A stretch of DNA of 64,000 bases from Salipiger sp. H15 (lineage in GTDB: Bacteria; Pseudomonadota; Alphaproteobacteria; Rhodobacterales; Rhodobacteraceae). Positions 8,610 to 17,485 of the stretch are shown here, in pieces (positions within the stretch are counted from its first letter, which is position 1; the number at the start of each line of letters is the position of its first letter). The translations under genes and the position numbers were made by a program. The notes beneath the pieces were generated by a model that was not told the DNA's origin, ran no database searches, and worked only from the letters and a program-made list of their open reading frames with translations. Location of the stretch: positions 1,533,501 to 1,597,500 of the forward strand of contig NZ_CP123385.1 of NCBI RefSeq assembly GCF_040409955.1, read 5' to 3'.

Positions 8610-8928
8610 AGAGTCTTTCCGGAACTGTCCCGGGGGCCTGTCCCCGGCCCCTTTGCGTATGCCGTCTAAAATCATGTGCGGTCGGTTCTGGCAAGAGTGG
8701 GGGTTGTCCCGGGCTTTGGCAAGGGCGCGCGTGGCTTGCGGGGGAGGGGCGGCGGCCGGGCAGGCGCCGGGCGGGATGCCGCCGCGCGCGATTCCCCGCC
8801 TGTCGACTATTATTTTCCAAAGGTCGCGTCAGGCACCTTTTATGCCGCCTTTCGATTGACCAATGCCGCGCTGCCGCGCTACGCCAATGCGCAAGATAAT
8901 TACAGCAAACAGCCAGCGGAGGATCGGC
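8610..8928. promoter_or_regulatory. Divergent control region greA / ETF-QO
   Basis: This 319-base stretch separates two divergent core genes and shows no credible gene. On the plus strand a TTGACC box at 8856-8861 with a 17-base spacer to CTACGC at 8879-8884 could be a sigma-70 promoter for ETF-QO. The -10 is poor, so this is tentative. Confidence 0.35.
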
Positions 8929-10575
8929 ATGGCCGAAGTCGAGCGCGAGTCGATGGAATATGACGTTGTGATCGTGGGGGCGGGGCCTGCGGGCCTCTCG
9001 GCCGCGATCCGGCTGAAGCAGCTCGATGCGGATCTGAACGTGGTGGTGCTCGAGAAGGGCTCCGAGGTCGGGGCGCACATCCTGTCGGGTGCGGTGCTGG
9101 ACCCCTGCGGGCTCGATGCGCTGATCCCCGACTGGAAGGCGAAGGGCGCGCCGGTCACCGTGCCCGTCCGGGAAGACAAGTTCTACCTGCTCGGCGCGGC
9201 CGGCAAGGTGTCGATCCCGCACTGGCCGATGCCGAAGTTCATGTCCAACAAGGGCAACTACATCGTCTCGATGGGCAATGTCTGCCGCTGGATGGCCGAG
9301 CAGGCCGAGGCGCTCGGCGTCGAGATCTTCCCCGGCATGGCCTGCTCGGAACTGGTCTACGGCGACAGGGGCGAGGTCCGCGGCGTGGTCGCGGGCGAGT
9401 TCGGCAAGGACGCCGACGGCAACCCCGGCCCGGGCTACGAGCCGGGCATGGAGTTGCTGGGCAAATACGTCTTCCTCTCGGAGGGCGTGCGCGGCTCGCT
9501 CTCGAAGGAAGTGATCGAGAAATACAACCTCTCGGACGGTCACTGCCCGCAGAAGTTCGGCCTCGGCATGAAGGAGATCTGGGAGATCGACCCCGCCAAG
9601 CACAGCGAGGGCCGGGTCGAGCACACCATGGGTTGGCCGCTCGGCGGCAATGCCGGGGGCGGGGCCTTCATCTACCACCTTGACAAGAACCAGGTCTACG
9701 TCGGCTTCGTGGTGCACCTGAACTACAGGAACCCGTACCTCTATCCCTACATGGAGTTCCAGCGCTTCAAGCATCACCCGCACGTGGCGGCGCTGCTCGA
9801 GGGCGGCAAGCGCGTCGCCTACGGCGCGCGGGCGATCTCGGAAGGCGGCTACCAGTCGATGCCGAAGATGGTGGCGCCGGGCGTCGCGCTGCTCGGCTGC
9901 TCGGTCGGCCTCGTCAACGTGCCGCGGATCAAGGGCAACCACAACGCCATGCTCTCGGGCAAGGCGGCGGCCGAGGCGGCCTATGCCGCGATCAGCGCGG
10001 GCCGCGCCTCGGACGAGCTTTCCGCCTACGAGACCGAGGTGCGCGAGGGCGCGATCGGCAAGGATCTGTGGAAGGTGCGCAACGTGAAGCCGCTCTGGTC
10101 GAAGACCGGGCTCTTCGGCTCGCTGGCGCTTGGCGGTCTCGACATGTGGACCAACAGCTTCGGTTTCTCGCTCTTCGGCACGGTCAAGCATGGCAAGAGC
10201 GATGCCGCCTCGACCGAGATGGCGGCGCTGCACCAGCCGATCGACTACCCCAAACCCGACGGCAAGCTCAGCTTCGACCGGCTGACCAACGTCGCCTTCT
10301 CCTTCACCAACCATGAAGAGAGCCAGCCGGCGCACCTGAAGCTGAAGGACAAGCGCGTGCCGGTGCTCGACAACCTGCCGAAATACGCCGGCCCCTCGCA
10401 GCGTTACTGCCCGGCGGGGGTCTACGAGTTCGTCGAGAAGGAGGGCAGGACGGAGTTCGTCATCAACTTCCAGAACTGCGTCCACTGCAAGACCTGCGAC
10501 ATCAAGGACCCGTCGCAGAACATCACCTGGACGGTGCCGCAGGGCGGGGACGGGCCGAACTACCCCAACATGTGA
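8929..10575 (+). CDS. Electron transfer flavoprotein-ubiquinone oxidoreductase
   Basis: This 548-residue enzyme accepts electrons from reduced ETF and passes them to ubiquinone, linking acyl-CoA and amino acid dehydrogenation to the respiratory chain. It has an N-terminal FAD Rossmann motif (VIVGAGPAGLSAAIRL), the ETF-QO segment GAHILSGAVLDP, and a C-terminal 4Fe-4S site made by cysteines in RYCPAGVYEF and NCVHCKTCDIKDPSQNI. GGAGGA at 8918-8923 supports the start at 8929. An intrinsic terminator follows 30 bases after the stop. It would serve the acyl-CoA dehydrogenase at 2.2 kb, among others. Confidence 0.96.
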   Translation: MAEVERESMEYDVVIVGAGPAGLSAAIRLKQLDADLNVVVLEKGSEVGAHILSGAVLDPCGLDALIPDWKAKGAPVTVPVREDKFYLLGAAGKVSIPHWPMPKFMSNKGNYIVSMGNVCRWMAEQAEALGVEIFPGMACSELVYGDRGEVRGVVAGEFGKDADGNPGPGYEPGMELLGKYVFLSEGVRGSLSKEVIEKYNLSDGHCPQKFGLGMKEIWEIDPAKHSEGRVEHTMGWPLGGNAGGGAFIYHLDKNQVYVGFVVHLNYRNPYLYPYMEFQRFKHHPHVAALLEGGKRVAYGARAISEGGYQSMPKMVAPGVALLGCSVGLVNVPRIKGNHNAMLSGKAAAEAAYAAISAGRASDELSAYETEVREGAIGKDLWKVRNVKPLWSKTGLFGSLALGGLDMWTNSFGFSLFGTVKHGKSDAASTEMAALHQPIDYPKPDGKLSFDRLTNVAFSFTNHEESQPAHLKLKDKRVPVLDNLPKYAGPSQRYCPAGVYEFVEKEGRTEFVINFQNCVHCKTCDIKDPSQNITWTVPQGGDGPNYPNM

Positions 10576-10604
10576 GGCGGGTCTGCCCGGCTTACGCAAC
10601 GAAA

Positions 10605-10635
10605 TGCCCCGGCCAGGTGCCGGGGCAAATTTTTT
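10605..10635 (+). terminator. Rho-independent terminator of ETF-QO
   Basis: A perfect 9-base stem (TGCCCCGGC / GCCGGGGCA) with a 5-base loop is followed by AA and a run of six T. It sits 30 bases after the ETF-QO stop and before tRNA-Ser. Confidence 0.92.
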
Positions 10636-10685
10636 GGAATTCTGGCCCTTGCACCCGGTCACGACTTTCCGCTAAAGCGGTCGGC

Positions 10686-10775
10686 GGAGAGGTGGCCGAG
10701 TGGTCGAAGGCGCACGCCTGGAAAGTGTGTAGGCGGGGAACCGTCTCGAGGGTTCGAATCCCTTCCTCTCCGCCA
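10686..10775 (+). tRNA. tRNA-Ser (GGA)
   Basis: A 90-base class II tRNA. The acceptor stem GGAGAGG pairs with CCTCTCC, the anticodon loop CTGGAAA gives anticodon GGA (reads UCC/UCU), a variable arm of serine type follows, then the GGTTCGAATCC T-arm. CCA is encoded. tRNA-Ser genes are frequent integration sites, and accessory genes begin just downstream. Confidence 0.97.
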
Positions 10776-11311
10776 TATGGCTTGATTTAAAAAAAGAAAT
10801 CGGCCGAAAGGGTTCATCCCTGCTAGAACCCACCATCCCGAAAACGATTGGATGCACTTGCCTGGAATGCCAAGAGCGTCGGCAGGGGCTTGGCGTTGAA
10901 TTTCGCGATGCAGCGTCGCCATGACGAGACTCGCGGAAATCCAAGAAATCAAAATGTCGCGGAACGCAGCTGAGCCTGGCGATTTCGTGTTGGGGTGGTG
11001 CGCAGCCTCGGCTGCGCGAGGCGCTCGTTGGCCCCTTGAATCGTGGCTGCGGCAATGGACCGGGCGGGCCTTCTGGGGCCCGATGCCGACGACCCGGCAG
11101 CGCGGCGCGGAGGTCGAGCTCTTTGCCGATCCGATGCGGCACATAAAGACCGTATCCAACGTCCCTCGAATACCGAAGCTCGCTTGAGCTGCCCCAACAC
11201 GTGGTCCGGATCAAACTCTGATCCGCGCTAGGATTTCCATTTCCCGTATGATCAAGGGGCAGAGACAAGATACGCCATCCCGCCAATCGGGATGTGTACT
11301 GCGTCCCACCG
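10776..11311. other. Non-coding stretch downstream of tRNA-Ser
   Basis: No convincing gene is seen in 536 bases. Open frames here run through the tRNA or lack family features. Two hairpins are visible: GCGCAGCC-TC-GGCTGCGC at 11000-11017 and GGATCA-AACTC-TGATCC at about 11207-11223. The base texture is less regular than neighbouring coding DNA, as expected for decayed or foreign sequence. I found no repeat of the tRNA 3' end. Confidence 0.5.
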
Positions 11312-12202
11312 TCACGCCATCCCCAGGGGCAGGCGCTGCGCATTGCTCCACTGGCGGGGAGACTGGCCGTGCATGCGCCTGAATTCCCGGCTGAACTGCG
11401 AGAGGCTGACATAGCCCACGTCGATTGCGGCCTGGTTCACGGTCATGCCTCCGGCGATCTTCATCGCGGCACTGTTCAGGCGCATCGCCTTCACGAACTG
11501 GATCGGCGACATCGTCGTGGCCGACTTGAACCTGCGGTGGAACACGGCGCGGCTCATGCCTGCGCGGGCAGCCATCTCATCTATGGTGACCTGTGCGCTC
11601 AGGTTGGACGACAGGTGCGCGATCGACCGGGCGATCGCATTGCCGGGCGCGAAGGCCTGCCTTGCCGCGGGCCCGGCCTCTCCCTGCAGGATCGCGTAGT
11701 ACAGCTCGCGCAGCCGTGCCGCTCCGAGGGCCGCGGTGTCCGCCGGGCTGCGGGCCAATTTCAGAAGCCGCAGCAAGGCGTCGGAGAAGCTCTCGTCCCA
11801 GCGGGAAAACCACATACCCTGTCTGACGGTGGCGCTCTTCGGCAGGGGCGCGCCGGTGCCACCCTCCATCGCCATGACGAGCTCGGTCATCACGCGCTGA
11901 TCGAGCGAGATGTAGACGCCAAGGAGCGGCTCGTCCGGCGAGGCGTGAGGTGTCCCCGCCGTCACGGGCATGGAAATGGGGCAGCAGAGATATCGGCTCT
12001 CGTCGTAGACGTGGCGCGCGCCGTCCAGCACGGCTTCCTTGGTCCCGCTCACGATGGCGATGATGCTTGGCTCATAGACTGCCGGCGCGCAGGGAATCGC
12101 CGTCGTCGCCCGGAAGAGTCTTACCCCCTCCACGCCGGTTTCCATCAGGCCATCCTCGTGGATCCGCTCCGCGATGAGGCGCTTGATCTGCTGCTTGTCC
12201 AT
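11312..12202 (-). CDS. AraC family transcriptional regulator
   Basis: This 296-residue regulator has an N-terminal AraC_N-type sensing domain (IKRLIAERIHEDGLMETGVEGV opening; YLCCPISMPVTA) and a C-terminal double helix-turn-helix of about 100 residues (VTIDEMAARAGMSRAVFHRRFK and VNQAAIDVGYVSLSQFSREFRR). The start at 12202 is chosen because the family begins at MDKQQIKRLI. The frame is open further upstream without conserved sequence. It is divergent from the SDR gene across 165 bases, which makes that reductase its most likely target. AraC_N regulators commonly control nearby aldehyde or ketone reductase genes. Confidence 0.88.
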   Translation of the reverse strand: MDKQQIKRLIAERIHEDGLMETGVEGVRLFRATTAIPCAPAVYEPSIIAIVSGTKEAVLDGARHVYDESRYLCCPISMPVTAGTPHASPDEPLLGVYISLDQRVMTELVMAMEGGTGAPLPKSATVRQGMWFSRWDESFSDALLRLLKLARSPADTAALGAARLRELYYAILQGEAGPAARQAFAPGNAIARSIAHLSSNLSAQVTIDEMAARAGMSRAVFHRRFKSATTMSPIQFVKAMRLNSAAMKIAGGMTVNQAAIDVGYVSLSQFSREFRRMHGQSPRQWSNAQRLPLGMA

Positions 12203-12367
12203 GCTCGGAGCGTATCCCTGCGCGCTCGCCCGGATCAAGCGAGGTGATACGATCAGGCAAGTATTCGCGATCATTTCGCCTGTTTCCGCAGGTGCCCGAG
12301 ATTTATCTCCATGCCCAGACGGGACAATCCCGTACGTGCTCGGGCCGATCGAGGAAGGAAGATAACG

Positions 12368-13315
12368 ATGAAAGACACGCAATTCGGACCCAAGGGATGG
12401 ACGCCGGATCGGCTCGGCTCGCAGGCGGGCAAGACCTTCCTGTTCACCGGCGCCAATGCCGGCGCGGGATTCCAGGCAGCGCGCATTTTGCTGTCGAAGG
12501 GCGGGAAGGTGGTCATGCTGAACCGCAGCGCGGAGAGGTCCGCCGCCGCCGTCACGGCGCTGAAACGGGAGTTCGGCGCGCAGGCAGAGGTGGGTTATCT
12601 CCGCATGGACCTGGCAGAACTGGCGAGCGTCCGCGCCGCGGCGGCGGAGGTCCTGCGGACCGTTCCTCGCATCGACGCGCTGATCTGCAACGCGGCCATC
12701 GCGCAGGTGCCGGTGCGGAAGCTGACGGTGGACGGGTTCGAGAGCCAGCTTGGAACCAACCACTACGGGCACTTCGTCCTCTGCGGCCTGCTCCATGAGC
12801 GCATCGCCGAGACAGGTGGGCGGATCGTGGTGGTTGCCAGCCTTGGCTACAAGATGGGCCTGCGCAGGATCAGGTTCGACGACATGAACTGGGAGAGGGA
12901 CTACGCCGCCAATCCCGCCTACAGCCAGAGCAAGCTGGCGCAAATGATGTTCGCCTACGAGTTGCAGGACAGGGTCAGGGCCGCGAATGGAAATGTCGAG
13001 GTCTACGTGTGCCACCCGGGGGCATCGGCGACCTCGCTGATCAGCACCAGCGGCGGCCTTCTGAGGCGTGCGTCCGGGTGGCTCATGACCAAGACGCCCA
13101 TGGTGCAAACCGCCGGGCAGGGCGCGTTTCCGGAGGTCATGTGCGCAACCGAACCGGGCCTGGAGCAGCGCGCCCTCTACGGTCCCACCGGGCGCATGGA
13201 GTTCGTCGGCCCGGTCGGCAGGGGGACGTTGGAGCCCTTCGCCCGTGACAAGGCGGTCATGGAAAGGCTGTGGGAACGGTCCGAGCAGGAAACCGGGTTC
13301 AAGTGGGGCATTTGA
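12368..13315 (+). CDS. Short-chain dehydrogenase/reductase (extended, light-dependent-reductase-like)
   Basis: This 315-residue NAD(P)-dependent oxidoreductase has the cofactor motif TGANAGAG at 27-34, the structural NAA at 108-110 and the active-site Ser158, Tyr185 and Lys189 (YSQSK). The sequence order resembles the retinol-dehydrogenase/protochlorophyllide-reductase-like branch of SDRs. AAGGAAG just upstream supports the start at 12368. The gene is divergently paired with the AraC regulator. Its substrate is unknown. It looks independent of the alginate-type locus, which begins on the opposite strand after a 121-base gap. Confidence 0.85.
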   Translation: MKDTQFGPKGWTPDRLGSQAGKTFLFTGANAGAGFQAARILLSKGGKVVMLNRSAERSAAAVTALKREFGAQAEVGYLRMDLAELASVRAAAAEVLRTVPRIDALICNAAIAQVPVRKLTVDGFESQLGTNHYGHFVLCGLLHERIAETGGRIVVVASLGYKMGLRRIRFDDMNWERDYAANPAYSQSKLAQMMFAYELQDRVRAANGNVEVYVCHPGASATSLISTSGGLLRRASGWLMTKTPMVQTAGQGAFPEVMCATEPGLEQRALYGPTGRMEFVGPVGRGTLEPFARDKAVMERLWERSEQETGFKWGI

Positions 13316-13436
13316 AAGGCGCGGGATGGGTGACGCAAGAAGGCGCTTCCTCGCTGTTGTGAACCTCTTTCCCCGACCGACCCGGCGCCCTGCGCGGCAA
13401 GCCGTCGTTTAGCCAGCCGCCGCCGAGCACAGGTCC

Positions 13437-14213
13437 TCAACCCTCGATTGGCTCGCCACGCACCGCCTGTTGCCAAGTTGCGAAACGATCCAAGGTCGCC
13501 GGGTCCGTCGGAGGGTAGAGCCCGATCACCGGGCAGCCTGCGCGGACTTCTTCCAGCACGAAGGCCTCGAATTCCTCCATCGGCGCCGCGGCGGCGGCCA
13601 GCTCGTCGGCGAGGTGGCGCGGGATCACCATGACGCCATCGCCGTCGCCCAGGATGATGTCTCCGGGATAGACTGCCGCGCCGCCGCAGCTGATCGGCAC
13701 GTCGATGTCGATCGCGTGGTGCCGGGTGAGATTGGTCGGCGCGGAGGGTTTCGCCGCGAAGACCGGCATGGTCAGGGCGCGGGCGCCTTCGGCGTCGCGC
13801 ACCCCGCCGTCGGTCACCACGCCGGCGGCGCCGCGGACCTCGAGACGAGTCAGCAGGATGGACCCCGCCGAGGCCGCGGATGCGTCCTGCCGGCAATCCA
13901 TGACGAGCACGTGGCCCTCGGGGCAGGTCTCGACCGCGACGCGCTGCGGATGATCGGGCTCGCGGAAGGCCTCGAGAGGGTCGGTGTCCTCGCGCGCCGC
14001 GATGTAGCGCAGCGTGAAGGCCGGGCCGATCATGCGGGCACCTGCCGAAAGCGGCAGGACACCCTGGATGTAACAGGTCCTGAACCCCTTCTTGTGGAGC
14101 AGGGTCGCGATCGTCGACGTGCTCGCGCCGCGAAGGCGGTCCAGCGTGTCGGGAGCGAGGGGAATGTCGGCGGCGGGCTTGGGGTTCGGCATGATGTCAG
14201 CTCGTCTGGTCAT
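13437..14213 (-). CDS. RraA-like family protein (possible aldolase/decarboxylase)
   Basis: This 258-residue protein has the RraA-like fold signatures: STSTIATLLHKKG, GPAFTLRY, VTDGGVRDAEGA, HAIDIDVPISCGGAAVYPGDII and GDGDGVMVIP. Characterised relatives either inhibit RNase E or cleave 4-hydroxy-4-methyl-2-oxoglutarate-type acids. The residue expected three positions after RD in the HMG/CHA aldolase consensus (Asp/Glu) is Gly here, so aldolase activity is uncertain. It is the last gene of the minus-strand alginate-type operon, 87 bases after the SDR stop. This suggests a role on a 2-oxo acid made from uronate. An in-frame ATG at 14192 is an alternative start. Confidence 0.82.
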   Translation of the reverse strand: MTRRADIMPNPKPAADIPLAPDTLDRLRGASTSTIATLLHKKGFRTCYIQGVLPLSAGARMIGPAFTLRYIAAREDTDPLEAFREPDHPQRVAVETCPEGHVLVMDCRQDASAASAGSILLTRLEVRGAAGVVTDGGVRDAEGARALTMPVFAAKPSAPTNLTRHHAIDIDVPISCGGAAVYPGDIILGDGDGVMVIPRHLADELAAAAAPMEEFEAFVLEEVRAGCPVIGLYPPTDPATLDRFATWQQAVRGEPIEG

Positions 14214-14300
14214 GGGCAGGTCGGGGAGGGGACCGGCAGCGATGGGGCGGTGCCGCTTTCGGGCGCCGGCGCGCGGGATACGCGCGCCGGCCAGATCAGC

Positions 14301-15044
14301 CTAGCTGAAGAGCATGCCGCCGTTGATGTCGAGGTTCGCGCCGGTGACGAAGGCGGACTCGTCGCTCGCGAGGAAGAGAACCATGTTGGCGACATCCATC
14401 GGGATGCCCTGGCGTTTCACCGGCGAGGCCGCCTCGACCGACTTCCGCACCTCGGGCTTGGTGAAGATGTTGTGGAAGTCGGTGTCGATCATGCCGGGGC
14501 AGAGCGCGTTGACGCGGATGTCCGGGCCGAGCTCCTTCGCGAGACCGCGGGTCAGGGTCATGATCGCCCCCTTGGAGGCACCGTAGGCCGAGGCACCCGG
14601 ACCACCGCCATCGCGCCCCGCCTGGCTGGCGATGTTGATGATCGCGCCGTGGGTCATGTGCGCGAGCGCCGCCTTGGTCATCATCACCGTGCTGGTGACG
14701 TTGAGGTCCATCACCGCCAGCCAGTGCTCGACCGGCATCTCGCGGAAGTTCTTGCGCGCGATCAGGCCGCCGGTGTTGTTGACGAGAATGTCGACGCCGC
14801 CGAAGGCCTCGACCGTGGCCGCGAGCAGCGCCTCGACGTCCTCGGGCTTGCACAGGTCGCCCTGGACCGCGATGGCCCTGCCGCCCGCGGCCTCGACCTG
14901 CGCCACGGTCTCGCGCGCACCCTCGGCGCTGGCGAAGTAGTTGATGGCGATATTGGCGCCTTCCTGCGCGAGGCGGACGGCACAGGCCCGCCCGATGTCC
15001 CGGCCGCCGCCTGTCACGATCGCGGTTTTTCCCTTCAGTTTCAT
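14301..15044 (-). CDS. SDR oxidoreductase, candidate unsaturated-uronate (DEH) reductase
   Basis: This 247-residue classical short-chain dehydrogenase has TGGGRDIG at 11-18 for cofactor binding, NNTGG near 89-93, catalytic Ser140, Tyr154 and Lys158 (YGASK), and the usual C-terminal GANLDINGG. It overlaps the PL15 lyase stop by four bases (ATGA), so the two are made together. PL15 lyases release monomeric unsaturated uronate, which becomes 4-deoxy-5-hexoseulose uronate (DEH). Reductases of the SDR family turn DEH into 2-keto-3-deoxygluconate. That role is inferred from context, since the sequence alone only shows an SDR. Confidence 0.82.
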   Translation of the reverse strand: MKLKGKTAIVTGGGRDIGRACAVRLAQEGANIAINYFASAEGARETVAQVEAAGGRAIAVQGDLCKPEDVEALLAATVEAFGGVDILVNNTGGLIARKNFREMPVEHWLAVMDLNVTSTVMMTKAALAHMTHGAIINIASQAGRDGGGPGASAYGASKGAIMTLTRGLAKELGPDIRVNALCPGMIDTDFHNIFTKPEVRKSVEAASPVKRQGIPMDVANMVLFLASDESAFVTGANLDINGGMLFS

Positions 15045-17413
15045 GGTCTGTCCTTGGATTTGTTCTGGGGGGTAGGGACGCCGACATCAAAGGTCTTCGG
15101 GATGGTGACCTTGAAGCTCCTGTCGTCGGCGTCGGTGAAGTAGAGGTCGCAGTCGTAGCCCTGGTCGTCGAGGAAGCTGAACACCCGGCGCGGCGCATCG
15201 AGCCGGTAGGGCACGAGCAGGGTCGCGATGCGGTGGCGCGTCGCTTTCGGGACACGTGCGGTCAGGCAGGTGCTGACCGGCAGGCCCGCGTATTCGGCCG
15301 GATCGACCCCGGCAAAGCCGGTCTCCTGCGACAGCGTCGGCGCGCCGGCCTCGGACCAGAGCACCTGCCCGTAGAATCCGGCCCGCTCGCCGGTGTAGCG
15401 GAAGCTGGTCTGCCCGAGGGCGAAGGGCGCGTTGGCATGAAGGCGCCAGTCGATGCCGACCGGGCTCTCGGCGTCGATCGCATCGACGATGACGAAATAC
15501 TCCCGGTGAACGAAATAGACCTCTCGCCGCACCGACCGGACTTCGGGGCTGAGCGTGCGGTAGGCGGCGGTGGCGTCGCCGTGGATGTAGACGTGATCGC
15601 CCCGGTCCTCGGCGGCGAGCACGCGTCCGGTGGACTGCACGGCGATCGCCTTGTCCTTGCCTGCGTACTGACCCTTGCCGTCGATCAGGATGGCGTTCTT
15701 CGACAGCGTCTGCCGGCGCCAGGCCTGGTGCATGGTCGAGTTGAAGGCTACGTAATGCCCGGACTGGATCGCGAGGTCCTCGCCATAGGCCGAGAGGCAG
15801 AAGGCGTTCTGGTCACCGTGGCTGTGGCTGATAGAGCCGTAGGGCGACGACTTGAAGACGAACTGGACGTGCTCTTCTGGGTTGCCCATCCGGTGCTGCA
15901 GCGCGACCCAGCCCGTGCCCCGGAACCAGCGCAGCGCGTCGGCCTCGGCCGGGGGCACCGCCTCGACGATCGGAAAGTCGCTGCGGTAGAGCAGCTCGTC
16001 GAAGCGGAAGTCCCACCAGCCCCAGTTGTAGAAGGCCTGCTCGGTGCCCGGATTGGTCCGGAGGATCTCGTCATAGTACCACTGGTAGGCGCCGTTGCCG
16101 GTGACACCCGCGAACTGGCGCAGGTTGTAGCCGACCTTGATCGCCGGCAGATCGCCCATGGTGCTGTCGTCGCCGAAGGTGGCGCGCCGGGTGTTCGGCG
16201 CCTTGGTGTAGAGCGGGAAATCCCCGGTCTTCCGGAAGAACGGGCGTTGGTAGAGATCGAGGCCGCTCCAGCCGCGCAACAGGTTCGCCGCATCGATCAG
16301 GTAGGCCATGCCGGTCATCCAGTAATGCGGCCCCTCGGCCCATCCCCCCTCGTGATCGCCCCAGGGCGAGTAGACGGTGAAGAGGAACTCGACCGCGTAA
16401 TGCAGCCACTCCTCGGCCTCGGGCGCATCGTCGAGCAGCGCGATGCAGGCCGGGATGAGCACCGCCGAAACCGCGCGCACCGCGTGGCTGTCGAAGGGGA
16501 AGAGGTGGATGCTGGCGTTGCGGATGAGGTGGTCGGCGGTCTGGCGCGTGCGCTCGAGCAGCGCGTGGCGGACCTGCGCGCGCTCGTCCTCGTCCAGCTG
16601 GTCATGCAGCCAGTCATAGCCCCAGGCGAGCGCGAGGTTCACCCGGAAGGCCCATTCGTCGGTATAGGCGCGCGAGGTGACCCCGGCGGGGTTCCAACTG
16701 GCAGCCTCGAGCAGCCACTGCTTGGCGCGGGCCAGCATCTCGGCATCCTGCGTGACCTGGCCGCCGACGGCGAGGTGGCGGATGGCGTAGAGCAGTTCCT
16801 GGCAGTCGATGTAGGTCTGCCGCCAGATCGGCGCGACGCGCTGGTGATCGGGGTATCCGGCGGGCTCGGCCATGACCTCGCGGTCCATCCACGGCAGGAC
16901 GGACTCGCGGTAGAAGGTCGACCACGTGCAATGCTCGGGATCGGCGGCGACCTCCTTGCGGAAGCCGGCCAGCCGCTCGGGGCCGAGCCAGAGCCGCGGA
17001 TGCGCGCGGGTGCCGCCGTCAAAGCGCGAGGCGCACGGGGCGAGCGGGGTTTCGGGCAGGCCTTCGGGCAGGGTGAAGCTGCGGTTGCTGCTCCACTGCG
17101 TCACCGGCGTTCCGGCCTCGTCGCATTGCGCGTAGGACCAGTGATAGCTGCCCGGGGCAAGCGGTGCGCCCGGGGTGAAGAAGTTTCGCGGAACGCCCGT
17201 GAAGATCTGCGTGCTGCCGGCGGGGTAGCGGGGATCGGGCGAGACGCGCAGCGCGTAGCGCGCGCCGTCCTCGATGACTGGCAGCCAGGTGAAGCGCGGC
17301 GGGTTCTCGGTGATCTCGCTGGTCTCGGTGGGACCGTACTGGATGGTCAGCCGTCCGGCCCTCGGCTCGTCGAGCGGGGGCAGGGCCTGGCGGGTTCGGG
17401 TGTCCGTGGACAT
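15041..17413 (-). CDS. Exo-oligoalginate lyase, PL15 family (heparinase II/III-like)
   Basis: This 790-residue enzyme has an N-terminal beta domain (residues about 20-125), an (alpha/alpha) toroid with RAYTDEWAFRVNLALAWGYDW, FPFDSHAVRAVSAVLIPACIA and GGWAEGPHYWMTGMAYL, and a C-terminal heparinase II/III-type beta-sandwich (SPYGSISHSHGDQNAF). It resembles, from memory, Agrobacterium Atu3025, the model PL15 exo-type alginate lyase. Its His311 and Tyr365 correspond closely to His310 and Tyr364 here. No signal peptide is visible, so it should act in the cytoplasm on imported oligosaccharides. It sits directly after the binding-protein gene and is coupled to the SDR. Confidence 0.88.
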   Translation of the reverse strand: MSTDTRTRQALPPLDEPRAGRLTIQYGPTETSEITENPPRFTWLPVIEDGARYALRVSPDPRYPAGSTQIFTGVPRNFFTPGAPLAPGSYHWSYAQCDEAGTPVTQWSSNRSFTLPEGLPETPLAPCASRFDGGTRAHPRLWLGPERLAGFRKEVAADPEHCTWSTFYRESVLPWMDREVMAEPAGYPDHQRVAPIWRQTYIDCQELLYAIRHLAVGGQVTQDAEMLARAKQWLLEAASWNPAGVTSRAYTDEWAFRVNLALAWGYDWLHDQLDEDERAQVRHALLERTRQTADHLIRNASIHLFPFDSHAVRAVSAVLIPACIALLDDAPEAEEWLHYAVEFLFTVYSPWGDHEGGWAEGPHYWMTGMAYLIDAANLLRGWSGLDLYQRPFFRKTGDFPLYTKAPNTRRATFGDDSTMGDLPAIKVGYNLRQFAGVTGNGAYQWYYDEILRTNPGTEQAFYNWGWWDFRFDELLYRSDFPIVEAVPPAEADALRWFRGTGWVALQHRMGNPEEHVQFVFKSSPYGSISHSHGDQNAFCLSAYGEDLAIQSGHYVAFNSTMHQAWRRQTLSKNAILIDGKGQYAGKDKAIAVQSTGRVLAAEDRGDHVYIHGDATAAYRTLSPEVRSVRREVYFVHREYFVIVDAIDAESPVGIDWRLHANAPFALGQTSFRYTGERAGFYGQVLWSEAGAPTLSQETGFAGVDPAEYAGLPVSTCLTARVPKATRHRIATLLVPYRLDAPRRVFSFLDDQGYDCDLYFTDADDRSFKVTIPKTFDVGVPTPQNKSKDRP

Positions 17414-17444
17414 GGGCTTCCTCGCGGTGCGGGCGTGGGAGGGT

Positions 17445-17467
17445 GGGGGCGCGGCTGGCGCGCCCCC
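17445..17467 (-). other. Hairpin between binding-protein and lyase genes
   Basis: A perfect 9-base G/C stem (GGGGGCGCG / CGCGCCCCC) with a 5-base loop lies in the gap after the binding-protein stop. No T-run follows. Such 3' hairpins commonly stabilise the binding-protein part of transporter transcripts. Confidence 0.6.
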
Positions 17468-17485
17468 TCTCATGCGGGCGCGGCG

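Noticed and set aside
10659..11412. Minus-strand open frames running through tRNA-Ser
   Set aside because: They translate the tRNA itself (the familiar RGRDSNPR-type false protein) and decayed sequence beyond it.
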